From contig NZ_JAUCFJ010000002.1 in the NCBI RefSeq assembly GCF_030348505.1, positions 1,244,001 to 1,308,000 on the forward strand: 64,000 nt of DNA. Reading direction: 5' to 3'. Each line of letters starts with the position of its first letter. The first letter of the stretch is position 1. Source of the stretch: Lysinibacillus sp. G4S2 (lineage in GTDB: Bacteria; Bacillota; Bacilli; Bacillales_A; Planococcaceae). Positions 53,836 through 63,880 of this stretch are shown here, piece by piece. A program made the translations under genes and the position numbers. Below the pieces are notes generated by a model. The model saw only the letters and a list, made by a program, of their open reading frames with translations. It ran no database searches and was not told where the DNA came from.

Positions 53836-54612
53836 ATGAATGAATTAATCCCGCATTTCACGGTTTTTTTATTAGTACTTGTGCGTGTTTCGGCTTTCTT
53901 TGTGACTGCACCTTTATTCTCATACAGGACGATTCCGGCAAAAGTCAAAATAACTCTCGCAATAGTTTTATCTTGGATGATGTATTACACGATTGACGTC
54001 GAACCATTTATAGTAAATGGTGATTACATACTTTTAGTGATGAAGGAAGCACTCATTGGACTGTTAATTGGTCTAGTAGGCTACATCATCATGTCGGCAA
54101 TTCAAATTGCCGGTAGCTTTATAGATTTTCAAATGGGGTTTGCCATTGCCAACATTATTGACCCGCAAACAGGTGCACAAAGTCCATTGATTGGACAATT
54201 TTTTAATACGCTAGCATTACTCTTTCTACTAGCAATAGATGGACATCATATGATTCTCGATGGAATTTATTATAGTTATCAATTCTTACCGATGGATCAA
54301 GGATTTCCTAATTTCGCAAATGACAATTATGTCGAGTTTATTATCACAACTTTTACGTCTGTTTTTGCGATTGCCTTTCAAATGGCTGCTCCTGTCGTAG
54401 CAACGTTATTTTTAGTCGATTTGGCACTAGGAATCACAGCGAAAACTGTACCTCAATTAAATATTTTTGTTGTCGGTTTTCCTATTAAAATTGGTGTTAG
54501 TCTTCTAGTGTTATTCACAATGATGGCTGTCATGGTTCAAGTTATTCAAAAGCTTATTACAATTATGATTTATGCTATGCGTGATTTTATGGCTATTTTA
54601 GGTGGTGGGTAA
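53836..54612 (+). CDS. fliR: Flagellar export gate protein FliR
   Basis: FliR completes the FliPQR gate. The 258-residue polytopic protein shows RVSAFFVTAPLFSYRTIPAK near the N-terminus, GLVGYIIMSAIQIAGSFIDF and QMGFAIANIIDPQTGAQSPL in the middle, and PVVATLFLVDLALGITAKTV, QLNIFVVGFPIKIGVSLLVL toward the end, all typical of FliR. It ends just before ATG 54614 of flhB. Confidence 0.97.
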   Translation: MNELIPHFTVFLLVLVRVSAFFVTAPLFSYRTIPAKVKITLAIVLSWMMYYTIDVEPFIVNGDYILLVMKEALIGLLIGLVGYIIMSAIQIAGSFIDFQMGFAIANIIDPQTGAQSPLIGQFFNTLALLFLLAIDGHHMILDGIYYSYQFLPMDQGFPNFANDNYVEFIITTFTSVFAIAFQMAAPVVATLFLVDLALGITAKTVPQLNIFVVGFPIKIGVSLLVLFTMMAVMVQVIQKLITIMIYAMRDFMAILGGG

Positions 54613-54613
54613 A

Positions 54614-55702
54614 ATGTTGCTACTGCTGGATTTAGATTTACAGTATTTTGCGGGAGAAAAGACGGAAAAGGCGACGCCCAAAAAACGACAGGATGCTCGA
54701 AAAAAAGGTCAGGTTGTCAAAAGTCAGGATATTTCCAGTGCAATTGTCATGCTCATGGTATTTATCTTTTTATTCTTCTTTGCAGGTTCACTGCGAGATG
54801 AACTCCTAGCTTTTTTCAGGCAAACTTTCATTCATAACATACGCGTAGAAACACTAACAATTGATAGTGTGATGCGCTTATTTACAGAAACATTAATGCA
54901 AATGGCTGTTATTGTCGTTCCAATTATGGCAATTGCATTTGTTGGAGCATTGGTAGGTAACTTTCTACAGTTCGGCTTTCTATTTACATTAGAGCCGATG
55001 AAGTTTGATTTGAAAAAGATGGACCCGATAAAAGGGTTAAAAAAAATATTTTCTGTTAAAGCCATTGTAGAGCTTTTAAAGTCGGTTTTAAAGATTGGCT
55101 TTATCGGTGGCGTTACGACAATTATTATATGGACAAATTTGCCAGAAGTTTTGGCGTTATCCTTTAAAAGTCCATGGATGACTCTCATTACAGTGGGTAA
55201 GCTTGTTGGTATTATGGGAATTGCAGCTTCCCTCGTTTTACTTTGTGTATCTATTTTAGATTGGTTGTATCAAAAACTTGATTACGAAAAAAATCTTAAA
55301 ATGTCTAAGCAAGACATTAAAGATGAATATAAAAATAGTGAGGGTGACCCGCTGATCAAATCGAAAATCAAACAACGCCAACGCGAAATGGCGATGCGTC
55401 GTATGATGTCAGAGATTCCAAGCGCCGATGTTGTCATAACAAACCCAACTCACTATGCGATTGCCCTCAAGTATGATGAGGAAAGTATGGAAGCTCCACG
55501 CGTCATTGCGAAGGGGACAGACTTTATCGCTCAAAAAATTAAATTGATTGCCAAAGAAAATGATGTGATTATGGTTGAAAATAGACCATTAGCACGAGCT
55601 ATGTACGATCAAGTAGAAATTGGCGATCAGGTACCAGATGAGTTTTTCAAAGCAGTAGCAGAAGTGCTTGCTTATGTTTATCGAATTAAGCGGAAAATTT
55701 AA
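54614..55702 (+). CDS. flhB: Flagellar export switch protein FlhB
   Basis: FlhB sets export substrate class by self-cleavage. The 362-residue protein begins LLLLDLQ-like FAGEKTEKATPKKRQDARKK, has four membrane helices (about 30-210) and the cytosolic domain with the NPTH autocleavage motif in VVITNPTHYAIALKYD (about 270). I start at ATG 54614, 8 nt after GGTGG, since GTG 54602 overlaps the ribosome site. FliK is its partner; ylqH resembles the part after NPTH. Confidence 0.96.
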   Translation: MLLLLDLDLQYFAGEKTEKATPKKRQDARKKGQVVKSQDISSAIVMLMVFIFLFFFAGSLRDELLAFFRQTFIHNIRVETLTIDSVMRLFTETLMQMAVIVVPIMAIAFVGALVGNFLQFGFLFTLEPMKFDLKKMDPIKGLKKIFSVKAIVELLKSVLKIGFIGGVTTIIIWTNLPEVLALSFKSPWMTLITVGKLVGIMGIAASLVLLCVSILDWLYQKLDYEKNLKMSKQDIKDEYKNSEGDPLIKSKIKQRQREMAMRRMMSEIPSADVVITNPTHYAIALKYDEESMEAPRVIAKGTDFIAQKIKLIAKENDVIMVENRPLARAMYDQVEIGDQVPDEFFKAVAEVLAYVYRIKRKI

Positions 55703-55725
55703 AGCTTTATGTAGGAGGGACACAA

Positions 55726-57759
55726 ATGAAAGTTCGCGATATAGGGGTTTTAGGTGCGGTTATTTTAATCGTTGCGATGCTCATCATCCCTCTTCCTCCG
55801 TGGATGTTAAGTTTCTTAATCGTCATTAATATTACACTAGGATTAATAGTTCTTTTAACAGCAATGAGTATGAAGGAAGCGTTAGATTTTTCTATTTTTC
55901 CCTCAGTTATTTTACTGTTAACCTTATTCCGACTTGGACTGAGCGTTTCCACAACACGTGCCATTTTAGCGAATGGAGATGCTGGTTCTGTTGTTGAAAC
56001 CTTTGGTGATTTCGTAGTCGGCGGGAATGTTCTTGTAGGTTTAGTAGTATTCTTAATTCTTGTGTTAATTCAGTTTATCGTTATTACAAAAGGAGCGGAG
56101 CGTGTAGCAGAGGTTGCAGCACGTTTCACACTGGATGCGATGCCGGGTAAACAAATGAGTATTGATGCTGACTTAAATGCAGGGATTATTTCTGAAAGAG
56201 AAGCACGTGAACGACGCGAAAAAGTAGCGGGTGAAGCGGACTTCTACGGAGCAATGGATGGTGCCACAAAATTCGTAAAAGGGGATGCCATTGCCTCAAT
56301 GGTCATGGTTATTATCAACTTATTATTTGGTATCATCATCGGTGTTGTGCAGATGGATCTTGAATTTGCAGAAGCAGCTACTCATTTTTCCAAGCTAACA
56401 GTTGGGGATGGTATTGTATCGCAAATTCCTGCATTGTTGATTTCTACAGCGACAGGGATTGTTGTAACACGTGCATCCTCTAAAGGTAGTCTTGGTGAAG
56501 ATATTACAGGACAGTTATTTGCTCAAGCAAAACTGCTTTATGTAGCAGGTGGAACAATTCTTTTACTAGGATTTTTCACACCAATACCTCTCTGGGTAAC
56601 ACTACCAATTGGTATTTCACTAATTGCTGGTGCCTACATGATGGAACGTAAGAAACCAGAGGATGAAGAAGAATTACTTGAAATTGAGGAAGAAGTGGCC
56701 ACAGACGGCATGAAGAGCCCTGAAAATGTTGTGAATTTATTAAACGTGGACCCAATTGAGTTTGAATTTGGCTATGGTTTAATACCTTTAGTAGATGCTG
56801 CTCAAGGCGGCGATTTATTAGATCGCGTCATCATGATACGTCGACAGTTAGCATTAGAATTAGGGATTGTCATTCCAGTTGTACGTATTCGTGACAATAT
56901 TCAATTACAACCAAATGAATATCGAATTAAAATAAAGGGTAACGAAATGGCGCGTGGTGAACTTTTGCTTGATCATTATTTAGCAATGAGTCCAGGAGAC
57001 GATGATTCTATCGAAGGTATTGATACAGTTGAACCGTCATTTGGTCTACCTGCTAAGTGGATTACTGAGCAAGTGAAAGAGGATGCCGAAATGTTTGGCT
57101 ATACAGTTGTTGATCCACCGAGCGTTGTGTCGACCCATTTAACAGAAATGATTCGTGCAAATGCTTATGAATTGCTGGGTCGTCAAGAGACGAAGCAGCT
57201 AATCGATCATTTACGCGAAACACATCCAATTTTAGTCGAAGAACTGACACCTACACCATTATCAACAGGTGAAATTCAAAAAGTACTGGGTAAACTTTTA
57301 CGAGAAAATGTTTCAGTCCGAAATCTACCAATTATTTTTGAGACGCTAGCAGACTATGCAAAGTTAACGAGCGATACCGATATATTAACTGAGTACGTAC
57401 GTCAATCATTGGCACGTCAGATTACTTCTCAATACGTAGGGGACAGCTCGTCATTAAAGGTTATAACTGTTTCGGGTAAAGTAGAGAAAATGATTGCTGA
57501 TAGTATTCAGCAAACTGATCACGGAAATTACTTAGCGATGGATCCTCAAGATTCTCAAACTGTCCTGGAGACCATTGCTGCAGAAGTAGAGCGCGTTTCC
57601 TTTATGGAACAATCTGCTATTATCTTATGCTCTCCAGCAGTTCGTATGTATTTACGTCAACTAACGGAGCGTTATTTCCCGCAAATTCCAGTTCTTTCAT
57701 ACAATGAACTTGATGCTTCGGTTGAAATTCAAAGTGTTGGGGTGGTGAATGTTGAATGA
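55726..57759 (+). CDS. flhA: Flagellar export gate protein FlhA
   Basis: FlhA is the large gate protein forming a nonameric cytosolic ring that docks export substrates and chaperones. The 677-residue product has eight predicted membrane helices in the N-terminal half (about 1-310), with FPSVILLLTLFRLGLSVSTT and MPGKQMSIDADLNAGIISER (FHIPEP signature region), and the C-terminal cytosolic domain. GTAGGAGG precedes the ATG. It overlaps flhF by 4 nt. Confidence 0.97.
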   Translation: MKVRDIGVLGAVILIVAMLIIPLPPWMLSFLIVINITLGLIVLLTAMSMKEALDFSIFPSVILLLTLFRLGLSVSTTRAILANGDAGSVVETFGDFVVGGNVLVGLVVFLILVLIQFIVITKGAERVAEVAARFTLDAMPGKQMSIDADLNAGIISEREARERREKVAGEADFYGAMDGATKFVKGDAIASMVMVIINLLFGIIIGVVQMDLEFAEAATHFSKLTVGDGIVSQIPALLISTATGIVVTRASSKGSLGEDITGQLFAQAKLLYVAGGTILLLGFFTPIPLWVTLPIGISLIAGAYMMERKKPEDEEELLEIEEEVATDGMKSPENVVNLLNVDPIEFEFGYGLIPLVDAAQGGDLLDRVIMIRRQLALELGIVIPVVRIRDNIQLQPNEYRIKIKGNEMARGELLLDHYLAMSPGDDDSIEGIDTVEPSFGLPAKWITEQVKEDAEMFGYTVVDPPSVVSTHLTEMIRANAYELLGRQETKQLIDHLRETHPILVEELTPTPLSTGEIQKVLGKLLRENVSVRNLPIIFETLADYAKLTSDTDILTEYVRQSLARQITSQYVGDSSSLKVITVSGKVEKMIADSIQQTDHGNYLAMDPQDSQTVLETIAAEVERVSFMEQSAIILCSPAVRMYLRQLTERYFPQIPVLSYNELDASVEIQSVGVVNVE

Positions 57760-58952
57760 AAATGAAAAAATATTATGCATCCTCCATACCAGAAGCGATG
57801 AAGCTTGTGCGTGCTGAATTAGGTGAGGACGCTGTCATTTTGAATTCAAAAGTTGTAATTACAAAGAAGTTTTTCGGAATCATTAAAAAGAAAAGTTTTG
57901 AGGTTGTTGCAGGGATTGATTCAATGGAGCCAAGTAATGTGGCTCCAGCACCTGCAGCTTTACCTATAACAAAAACTAATAAAGAAACTGCAAGGTTACA
58001 AGAGATAACGAATACTGTTCAAGCTAAAGTACAACAAGTACAAACACAGCATGATGCGCCATTATATGAAGAGACAAGCATTTCTGAAGATTTGAGGAAG
58101 GAAATTGCAGATTTAAAATCTTTAATGCATTCCATGCATAAAAAGACTATCCAAGATCAATATCCCGATGAACTCTTACCTTTCATTGAATACTTAAGAC
58201 AACAGGAGCTAAGTGAGGAGCTCATCACAACGATTGGTGATGAGCTTTTTATGCATTTCAAAGAAGCGTCAGAAATCAATTTTTCTCAATGTAAGATGAT
58301 TACGAAAAGTTTATTGCGCAAAGAGCTAGAAAACCTCCCAGTAGGAGGCCTATCCTATGAAAAAAAATATATTAATGTTTTAGGTCCAACCGGTGTCGGA
58401 AAGACCACGACAATTGCGAAAATGGCAGCTAGAGCAGTTTTAGAGAAAAAGAAAAAAATAGGCTTTATTACGACAGATACTTACCGGATTGCCGCAATTG
58501 AGCAATTAAAAACGTATGCTGGACTGTTGCAGGCGCCTGTCGAAATTGCCTATAATGCAACTGATTTTGAACAAGCAATCCAACGATTGTCCCATTTAGA
58601 TTTAGTGTTTATAGATACAGCAGGCCGCAATTATAAAGAGGTAAAATATGTAGATGATTTACAGCGCCTCATAAAATTTGATGAACAAGCCGAATCCTTC
58701 TTAGTACTTGCAATGACAACGAAAGAAAAGGACATGGCAAACATTGTAGATCAATTTAAGCAATTACCAATTGAAAAATTCATTTTTACAAAGATTGATG
58801 AAACAAATTCTATTGGCACAATGATTAATTTAATGATTAAATATAATAAAGGACTTGCTTACTATACGAATGGTCAAGAAGTACCAGAAGATATTGAAGA
58901 AGCTGAGATAGAAGCAGTGCTAAATTTATTTTTTCAAGGTGAAGAAAAATGA
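57756..58952 (+). CDS. flhF: SRP-type GTPase FlhF
   Basis: FlhF directs where flagella are placed. The 398-residue protein has a basic N-terminal B domain (1-130), an N domain and an SRP-like G domain with [19 protein letters not shown] (near 209), TTDTYRIAAIEQLKTYA, DTAGRNYKEVKYV and FTKIDETNSIGTM. It is the third SRP-family GTPase in the window, with FtsY and Ffh. ATG 57756 overlaps flhA; ATG 57762 is also possible. Confidence 0.96.
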   Translation: MKMKKYYASSIPEAMKLVRAELGEDAVILNSKVVITKKFFGIIKKKSFEVVAGIDSMEPSNVAPAPAALPITKTNKETARLQEITNTVQAKVQQVQTQHDAPLYEETSISEDLRKEIADLKSLMHSMHKKTIQDQYPDELLPFIEYLRQQELSEELITTIGDELFMHFKEASEINFSQCKMITKSLLRKELENLPVGGLSYEKKYINVLGPTGVGKTTTIAKMAARAVLEKKKKIGFITTDTYRIAAIEQLKTYAGLLQAPVEIAYNATDFEQAIQRLSHLDLVFIDTAGRNYKEVKYVDDLQRLIKFDEQAESFLVLAMTTKEKDMANIVDQFKQLPIEKFIFTKIDETNSIGTMINLMIKYNKGLAYYTNGQEVPEDIEEAEIEAVLNLFFQGEEK

Positions 58953-59824
58953 GAGACCAAGCTGAAACATTACGTTTGAAAATGTTGGGGCAGCAGGGCG
59001 GATTAGGTAGAGCGATTGCGGTTGTAAGCGGCAAGGGTGGGGTTGGTAAAAGTAACTTCACAATGAATTTTGCGACTACATTAGCCAATAAAGAGAAAAA
59101 AGTTGTAATCGTTGATATGGATATTGGTATGGGCAATATCAATATTTTAATTGGAAAAAATGTTTCTACTAGTTTGAAAGATTACTTGGATGGGAATAAG
59201 TTGCTAGAAGAGGTAATATTTGAAGGCCCTTATGATTTGAAATATATTGCAGGTGGATCTGGTTTGTCGAGTGTCGTCGAGTGGTCAGAGGTGATGCTAG
59301 AACGACTTATTTATGGGTTTGAACAGCTTCAAAAAGACTTTGATTATATCTTATTTGATATGGGAGCAGGAGCTACTAGTTGGTCATTAGAATTACTAGC
59401 CTCAATAGATGAAATCATTGTTATCTCAACAGCAGAGCCAACATCTATTACAGATGCATATTCGATGATGAAATACATTCATTTACGAGATGCAGACAAA
59501 CAGTTTTATATACTCTGTAACCGTGCCTTTAGTAAGGAAGAAGGAATGGAAACCAATGAACGACTAAAGCGTACGATGAAACGTTTTTTGGACAAAGAGG
59601 TTACTGTGTTGGGCTCATTACCTGAAGATACTGTTGTGCGTAAGGCTGTGCGTGAGCAAGTACCTTTTTCACTTGCTTATCCAGACGCACTTATTTCAAA
59701 GACACTTCAACTTATAGTGACGCGTTTTATAGAACACCGTGCGGAAGAAGTTCATGCACATGATCAGTCAGCAAGTAAATTCTTAACTAAATTAAGAAGT
59801 ATTTTTTCGAAAGGACGTGATTAA
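58949..59824 (+). CDS. flhG: MinD-like ATPase FlhG (YlxH)
   Basis: FlhG is a deviant-Walker ATPase that stimulates FlhF and controls flagellar number and spacing. The 291-residue protein has an N-terminal helix with QAETLRLKMLGQQ that includes the FlhF-activating region, the P-loop VSGKGGVGKSN (about 27-37) with MinD-type lysine, DMDIGMGNIN, and FDMGAGATSWSLELL. It overlaps flhF by 4 nt (ATGA). Confidence 0.95.
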   Translation: MRDQAETLRLKMLGQQGGLGRAIAVVSGKGGVGKSNFTMNFATTLANKEKKVVIVDMDIGMGNINILIGKNVSTSLKDYLDGNKLLEEVIFEGPYDLKYIAGGSGLSSVVEWSEVMLERLIYGFEQLQKDFDYILFDMGAGATSWSLELLASIDEIIVISTAEPTSITDAYSMMKYIHLRDADKQFYILCNRAFSKEEGMETNERLKRTMKRFLDKEVTVLGSLPEDTVVRKAVREQVPFSLAYPDALISKTLQLIVTRFIEHRAEEVHAHDQSASKFLTKLRSIFSKGRD

Positions 59825-60979
59825 TTGGACTTTTTACATAAAAGCAAGCTATTAGTTGTGGATGATTCTGCTTTTATGAGAAAGCTAATTAGTGACTTTT
59901 TTGTTGGCAACTCGAAGGTTGAAGTAGTTGGAACAGCACGAAATGGGAAAGATGCGATAAAAAAAATTCAAACATTGCAACCAACAGTTGTGACAATGGA
60001 TATTGAGATGCCTGAAATGAATGGGCTTGAAGCTTTAAAAGAAATTATGTCAATATGTCCAGTACCTGTTGTTATGCTCTCAAGTACAACTCAACAAGGA
60101 GCAGAAAATGCCTTATCAGCAATTGAATTTGGAGCAGTAGATTTTGTCGCGAAGCCGAGCGGAACAATTTCTCTTGATTTACATAAAATCCAAACCGAGC
60201 TTGTCCACAAGGTTGAACAAGCAGCATTGGTACCTATTTCAAAATTAAAGAAACCTTCTGGTAGTAAAAGACCACAAGAACAGGCATTAAATGCGAGTAT
60301 CATTAGAAGAGAACAACGTGGTGAAGGCAGGGTGACTCCTTCTGTCGATGTTTCTCCGTCCAAGGTAGAAATTTCGAAGCCACATATTGATTGGAGTAAA
60401 GTAGGTAAGAAAATTGTACTAATAGGAACTTCCACTGGCGGACCAAGAGCGTTACAAGAAGTAATTACAAAAATCCCAAAATCAATTCAAGCACCAATAT
60501 TAATTGTCCAGCATATGCCAGCAGGATTTACAAAATCTCTTGCTACTCGTCTTGATCAATTGAGTGAGATTACTGTAAGGGAAGCTGAGCAAGGAGATAT
60601 TCTCCAAAATGGAGTAGCGTATATTGCACCAGGTGGGTATCATTTAAAACTTAGAAAAGTAGGTACCTCCTTTGGCATTGTCCTTGATAATAATGAACCA
60701 CCTAGATCTGGACATCGCCCCTCTGTAGATGTGATGTTCGAAGATGTGAGTCATTTTAAAGATTTTGATAAAGTGGCAGTTATTATGACAGGTATGGGCC
60801 ATGATGGCTCTAATGGACTAAAAGCACTAAAAGGTTCTGGAAATGTGATTGCTATCGCTGAATCAGCTGAAACTTGCATAGTGTATGGTATGCCAAAAGC
60901 AGCAGTGGAAACGCAGCTTGTCGATGAAGTTGCAGATGTAGATGATATTGCACAAACAATAATGAAATATTTGCCTTAA
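59825..60979 (+). CDS. cheB: Chemotaxis protein-glutamate methylesterase CheB
   Basis: CheB removes methyl groups from chemoreceptors when phosphorylated by CheA. The 384-residue protein has a receiver domain (about 7-120) with VVDDSAFMRK and Asp59 in VTMDIEMPEMNG, a linker (about 120-195), and the methylesterase domain with catalytic Ser203 in GTSTGGPRAL, the histidine region QHMPAGFT and GMGHDGSNGL. The start is TTG 59825 after AAAGGA. cheA follows 15 nt later. Confidence 0.96.
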   Translation: MDFLHKSKLLVVDDSAFMRKLISDFFVGNSKVEVVGTARNGKDAIKKIQTLQPTVVTMDIEMPEMNGLEALKEIMSICPVPVVMLSSTTQQGAENALSAIEFGAVDFVAKPSGTISLDLHKIQTELVHKVEQAALVPISKLKKPSGSKRPQEQALNASIIRREQRGEGRVTPSVDVSPSKVEISKPHIDWSKVGKKIVLIGTSTGGPRALQEVITKIPKSIQAPILIVQHMPAGFTKSLATRLDQLSEITVREAEQGDILQNGVAYIAPGGYHLKLRKVGTSFGIVLDNNEPPRSGHRPSVDVMFEDVSHFKDFDKVAVIMTGMGHDGSNGLKALKGSGNVIAIAESAETCIVYGMPKAAVETQLVDEVADVDDIAQTIMKYLP

Positions 60980-60994
60980 AAGGGGTGTCCTCTT

Positions 60995-63397
60995 ATGGAA
61001 GTCAATCAATATTTAGAGATGTTTATCGAAGAAAGTAAAGAACATTTACAAGCATGTAGTGAACATTTATTAGAACTAGAAAAAAATCCAGCTGATTTGG
61101 CGATTGTTGGAGAAATTTTCCGCTCTGCACATACATTAAAAGGTATGTCTGCAACAATGGGCTTTGAAGATTTAGCTGATTTAACTCATAAAATGGAAAA
61201 TGTATTAGATGCAATCCGAAACGAGAAAATCCATGTAACTCCTGAAATTTTAGATGTTGTCTTTGAGTCTGTAGACCATCTAGAAGAAATGGTGATGGAC
61301 ATTGCGAACGGCGGAGATGGAAAGCGTGATGTATCCTCAACTGTAGCGCAGTTAAAGCTTATTGAATTAGGTGAGTACGCGATTCCTGAAGTAGTAGCAA
61401 CTACTGAGACACCAGTTCCTGCTGTAGCAAGTGTTTTAGAGTATGACAGCTTTGAACAAACAGTTATTACACAATCTGCTGAACAAGGTTTCAATGCATT
61501 TGAAATTTCAGTGCGACTACGTGAGGACTGTCTTTTAAAAGCAGCACGTGTATTTATGGTGTTTGAGATTTTAGAAAAAGATGGGGATGTTATTAAATCA
61601 AATCCATCTGTAGAAAAGCTTGAAGATGAGCAGTTCGATCAACAATTTTCCGTAGCTTTCGTGACAAAAGAATCTGCTGAAGATATGCAGAAAAAGATTA
61701 TGAAAGTATCAGAAGTCGAAGAAGTGATTGTTGCAACTATTGCTACCTCAGTTACTACTGTAGCAAGTGTTTTAGAGTATGACGGCTTTGAACAAACAGT
61801 TATTGCACAATCTGCTGAACAAGGTTTCAATGCATTTGAAATTTCAGTGCGACTACGTGAGGACTGTCTGTTAAAAGCGGCACGTGTATTTATGGTGTTT
61901 GAAATCTTAGAAAAAGATGGGGATGTTATTAAATCAAATCCATCTGTAGATAAGCTTGAAGATGAGCAATTCGATCAACAATTTTACGTAGCTTTCGTAA
62001 CAAAAGAATCTGCTGAAGATATGCAGAAAAAGATTATGAAAGTTTCAGAAGTCGAAGAAGTGATTGTCGCAACGATCGAACAAAAGCAATTTAATGAAAA
62101 CGAACAAGCAATTCAAGAAGTAACAGCTACAGCAACGGTAGAACCGGAGGCTAAACCTGTTACTGCACCTGAAAACAATACACCAGCACCTAAACCTGCA
62201 AAAGCAGAAGCTCCTGCTAAGGCGGATAAAAGTCATGCGCCTGTTGGGAATAAAACAATCCGTGTGAATATCGAGCGCCTTGATATATTAATGAACTTAT
62301 TTGAGGAGCTTGTTATAGATCGAGGACGACTACAGTCTATTGCAACTGAAGTTAATCATGGAGAGTTAAACGAAACAGTAGAGCGTATGAGTCGAGTAAT
62401 GGGTGACTTACAAACAATTATTTTAACGATGCGTATGGTTCCAGTTGAGACAGTATTCAACCGCTTCCCAAAAATGATTCGTCAGTTATCTCGTGATCTT
62501 AATAAGAAAATTAACCTTGAAATTATCGGTGCTGAAACTGAACTAGATCGTACGGTCATCGATGAAATTGGAGATCCACTTGTTCATTTAATCCGTAACT
62601 CTGTCGACCATGGTATTGAAAATCCTACAGCTCGCCGTGCAAAAGGAAAGCCCGAAGAAGGAACGGTTGTACTACGTGCTTATCATAGCGGTAACTATGT
62701 CTTTATTGAAATTGAAGACGATGGAGCCGGTATTAACCGTGAAAAAGTACTAGCAAAAGCTATTTCTAAAGGTATTGTTACACAAGAACAATCATACTCA
62801 ATGTCAGATAAGCAAATTAATGAGCTTATTTTGGCTTCTGGGTTCTCAACAGCAGATGTTATTTCTGACGTATCGGGCCGAGGCGTTGGATTAGACGTTG
62901 TTAAAACAACAATAGAATCATTAGGTGGAAATATTTCAATTGAATCTACACAAGATGTAGGCTCAATATTCTCGATTCAATTACCACTGACATTATCGAT
63001 TATTTCTGTAATGCTAGTAGAAATCGAAAAAGAGATCTATGCAATTCCACTTTCATCAATTATTGAAACTTCCATTATCCGTTCATCTGAAATTATGAAT
63101 GCGCATAATCAAAAAGTAATCGACTTCCGTGGCAAAGTAGTACCACTAGTATTCTTAGAAGAAATATTTGAGGTACCTCGCAAAGAACCGAAGAATGATG
63201 AATTCCATTCGGTGGTCATCGTTCGAAAAGGTGAGAAGCTTGCTGGTTTAGTAGTGGACTCATTCATTGGCCAACAAGAAATTGTTCTGAAATCATTAGG
63301 AAATTACTTAACGAATATCTTTGCAATTTCAGGTGCAACAATTTTAGGTAACGGGAAAGTAGCCTTAATTGTGGATTGTAACGCACTTATTAAATAA
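60995..63397 (+). CDS. cheA: Chemotaxis histidine kinase CheA with duplicated P2 domain
   Basis: CheA phosphorylates CheY and CheB in response to chemoreceptors. The 800-residue protein is longer than the usual 670-690. It has an HPt P1 domain with His46 in SAHTLKGM, then two nearly identical P2 domains (about 143-247 and 255-359, each with FNAFEISVRLREDCLLKAAR and SNPSVEKLEDEQFDQQF-like text), a proline/alanine linker (about 370-415), the P3 dimerisation helices, a P4 kinase with HLIRNSVDHGIENP, DDGAGI and GRGVGLDVV, and the P5 CheW-like domain. The P2 copies differ in only about four residues. GGGGTGTCC precedes the ATG. Confidence 0.96.
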   Translation: MEVNQYLEMFIEESKEHLQACSEHLLELEKNPADLAIVGEIFRSAHTLKGMSATMGFEDLADLTHKMENVLDAIRNEKIHVTPEILDVVFESVDHLEEMVMDIANGGDGKRDVSSTVAQLKLIELGEYAIPEVVATTETPVPAVASVLEYDSFEQTVITQSAEQGFNAFEISVRLREDCLLKAARVFMVFEILEKDGDVIKSNPSVEKLEDEQFDQQFSVAFVTKESAEDMQKKIMKVSEVEEVIVATIATSVTTVASVLEYDGFEQTVIAQSAEQGFNAFEISVRLREDCLLKAARVFMVFEILEKDGDVIKSNPSVDKLEDEQFDQQFYVAFVTKESAEDMQKKIMKVSEVEEVIVATIEQKQFNENEQAIQEVTATATVEPEAKPVTAPENNTPAPKPAKAEAPAKADKSHAPVGNKTIRVNIERLDILMNLFEELVIDRGRLQSIATEVNHGELNETVERMSRVMGDLQTIILTMRMVPVETVFNRFPKMIRQLSRDLNKKINLEIIGAETELDRTVIDEIGDPLVHLIRNSVDHGIENPTARRAKGKPEEGTVVLRAYHSGNYVFIEIEDDGAGINREKVLAKAISKGIVTQEQSYSMSDKQINELILASGFSTADVISDVSGRGVGLDVVKTTIESLGGNISIESTQDVGSIFSIQLPLTLSIISVMLVEIEKEIYAIPLSSIIETSIIRSSEIMNAHNQKVIDFRGKVVPLVFLEEIFEVPRKEPKNDEFHSVVIVRKGEKLAGLVVDSFIGQQEIVLKSLGNYLTNIFAISGATILGNGKVALIVDCNALIK
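61421..62080 (+). repeat. Tandem 336-nt in-frame duplication within cheA
   Basis: The stretch from 61421 is repeated from 61757 with a fixed 336-nt (112-codon) offset. I count about a dozen base differences over the roughly 320 nt compared, mostly third-position. Similarity fades near 62078. Each copy encodes one complete P2 (CheY/CheB-binding) domain. Confidence 0.93.
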
Positions 63398-63424
63398 GGT
63401 GAATGAATAAGAGAGGTGTAAACA

Positions 63425-63871
63425 ATGACAAACGCAGTGGAACAAGAAAGTATTAAAGTGATTGTTTTTCAATTAGCAGATAAAGAATATGCGATTCCTG
63501 TATCACATGTACAGGGGATTGAAAAACTAATGCATATTACGCGTGTACCGAAAACAGCGAAATATGTAAAAGGTGTTATTAACTTACGCGGTGTCGTAAC
63601 GCCAATCGTGGATTTACGTGAACGATTTGAGTTACCGATCTCTGAGCATGAAGAAACAACTCGCATTATCATTATTTCATTAGAAGATATGGAAGTAGGC
63701 TTCGTAGTAGATTCTGCAAATGATGTGCTAGACATCCCTGCAAACGCAATTGAACCACAGCCAGAAGTTGTTGGTTCACTTGAGGAAGAGTTTATTTCAG
63801 GCGTTGCTAAAATAGATAAACGATTATTAATATTATTACATTTAGAGAAAGTACTAAATCCACTAAAGTAG
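63425..63871 (+). CDS. cheW: Chemotaxis adaptor protein CheW
   Basis: CheW bridges chemoreceptors and CheA. The 148-residue protein is a single CheW domain with VIVFQLADKEYAIPVSHVQG, the VKGVINLRGVVTPIVDLRER core and VGFVVDSANDVLDIPANAIE. GAGAGGTG lies before the ATG. It follows cheA by 27 nt and precedes cheC by 9 nt, as in B. subtilis. Confidence 0.97.
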   Translation: MTNAVEQESIKVIVFQLADKEYAIPVSHVQGIEKLMHITRVPKTAKYVKGVINLRGVVTPIVDLRERFELPISEHEETTRIIIISLEDMEVGFVVDSANDVLDIPANAIEPQPEVVGSLEEEFISGVAKIDKRLLILLHLEKVLNPLK

Positions 63872-63880
63872 GGATCGATA

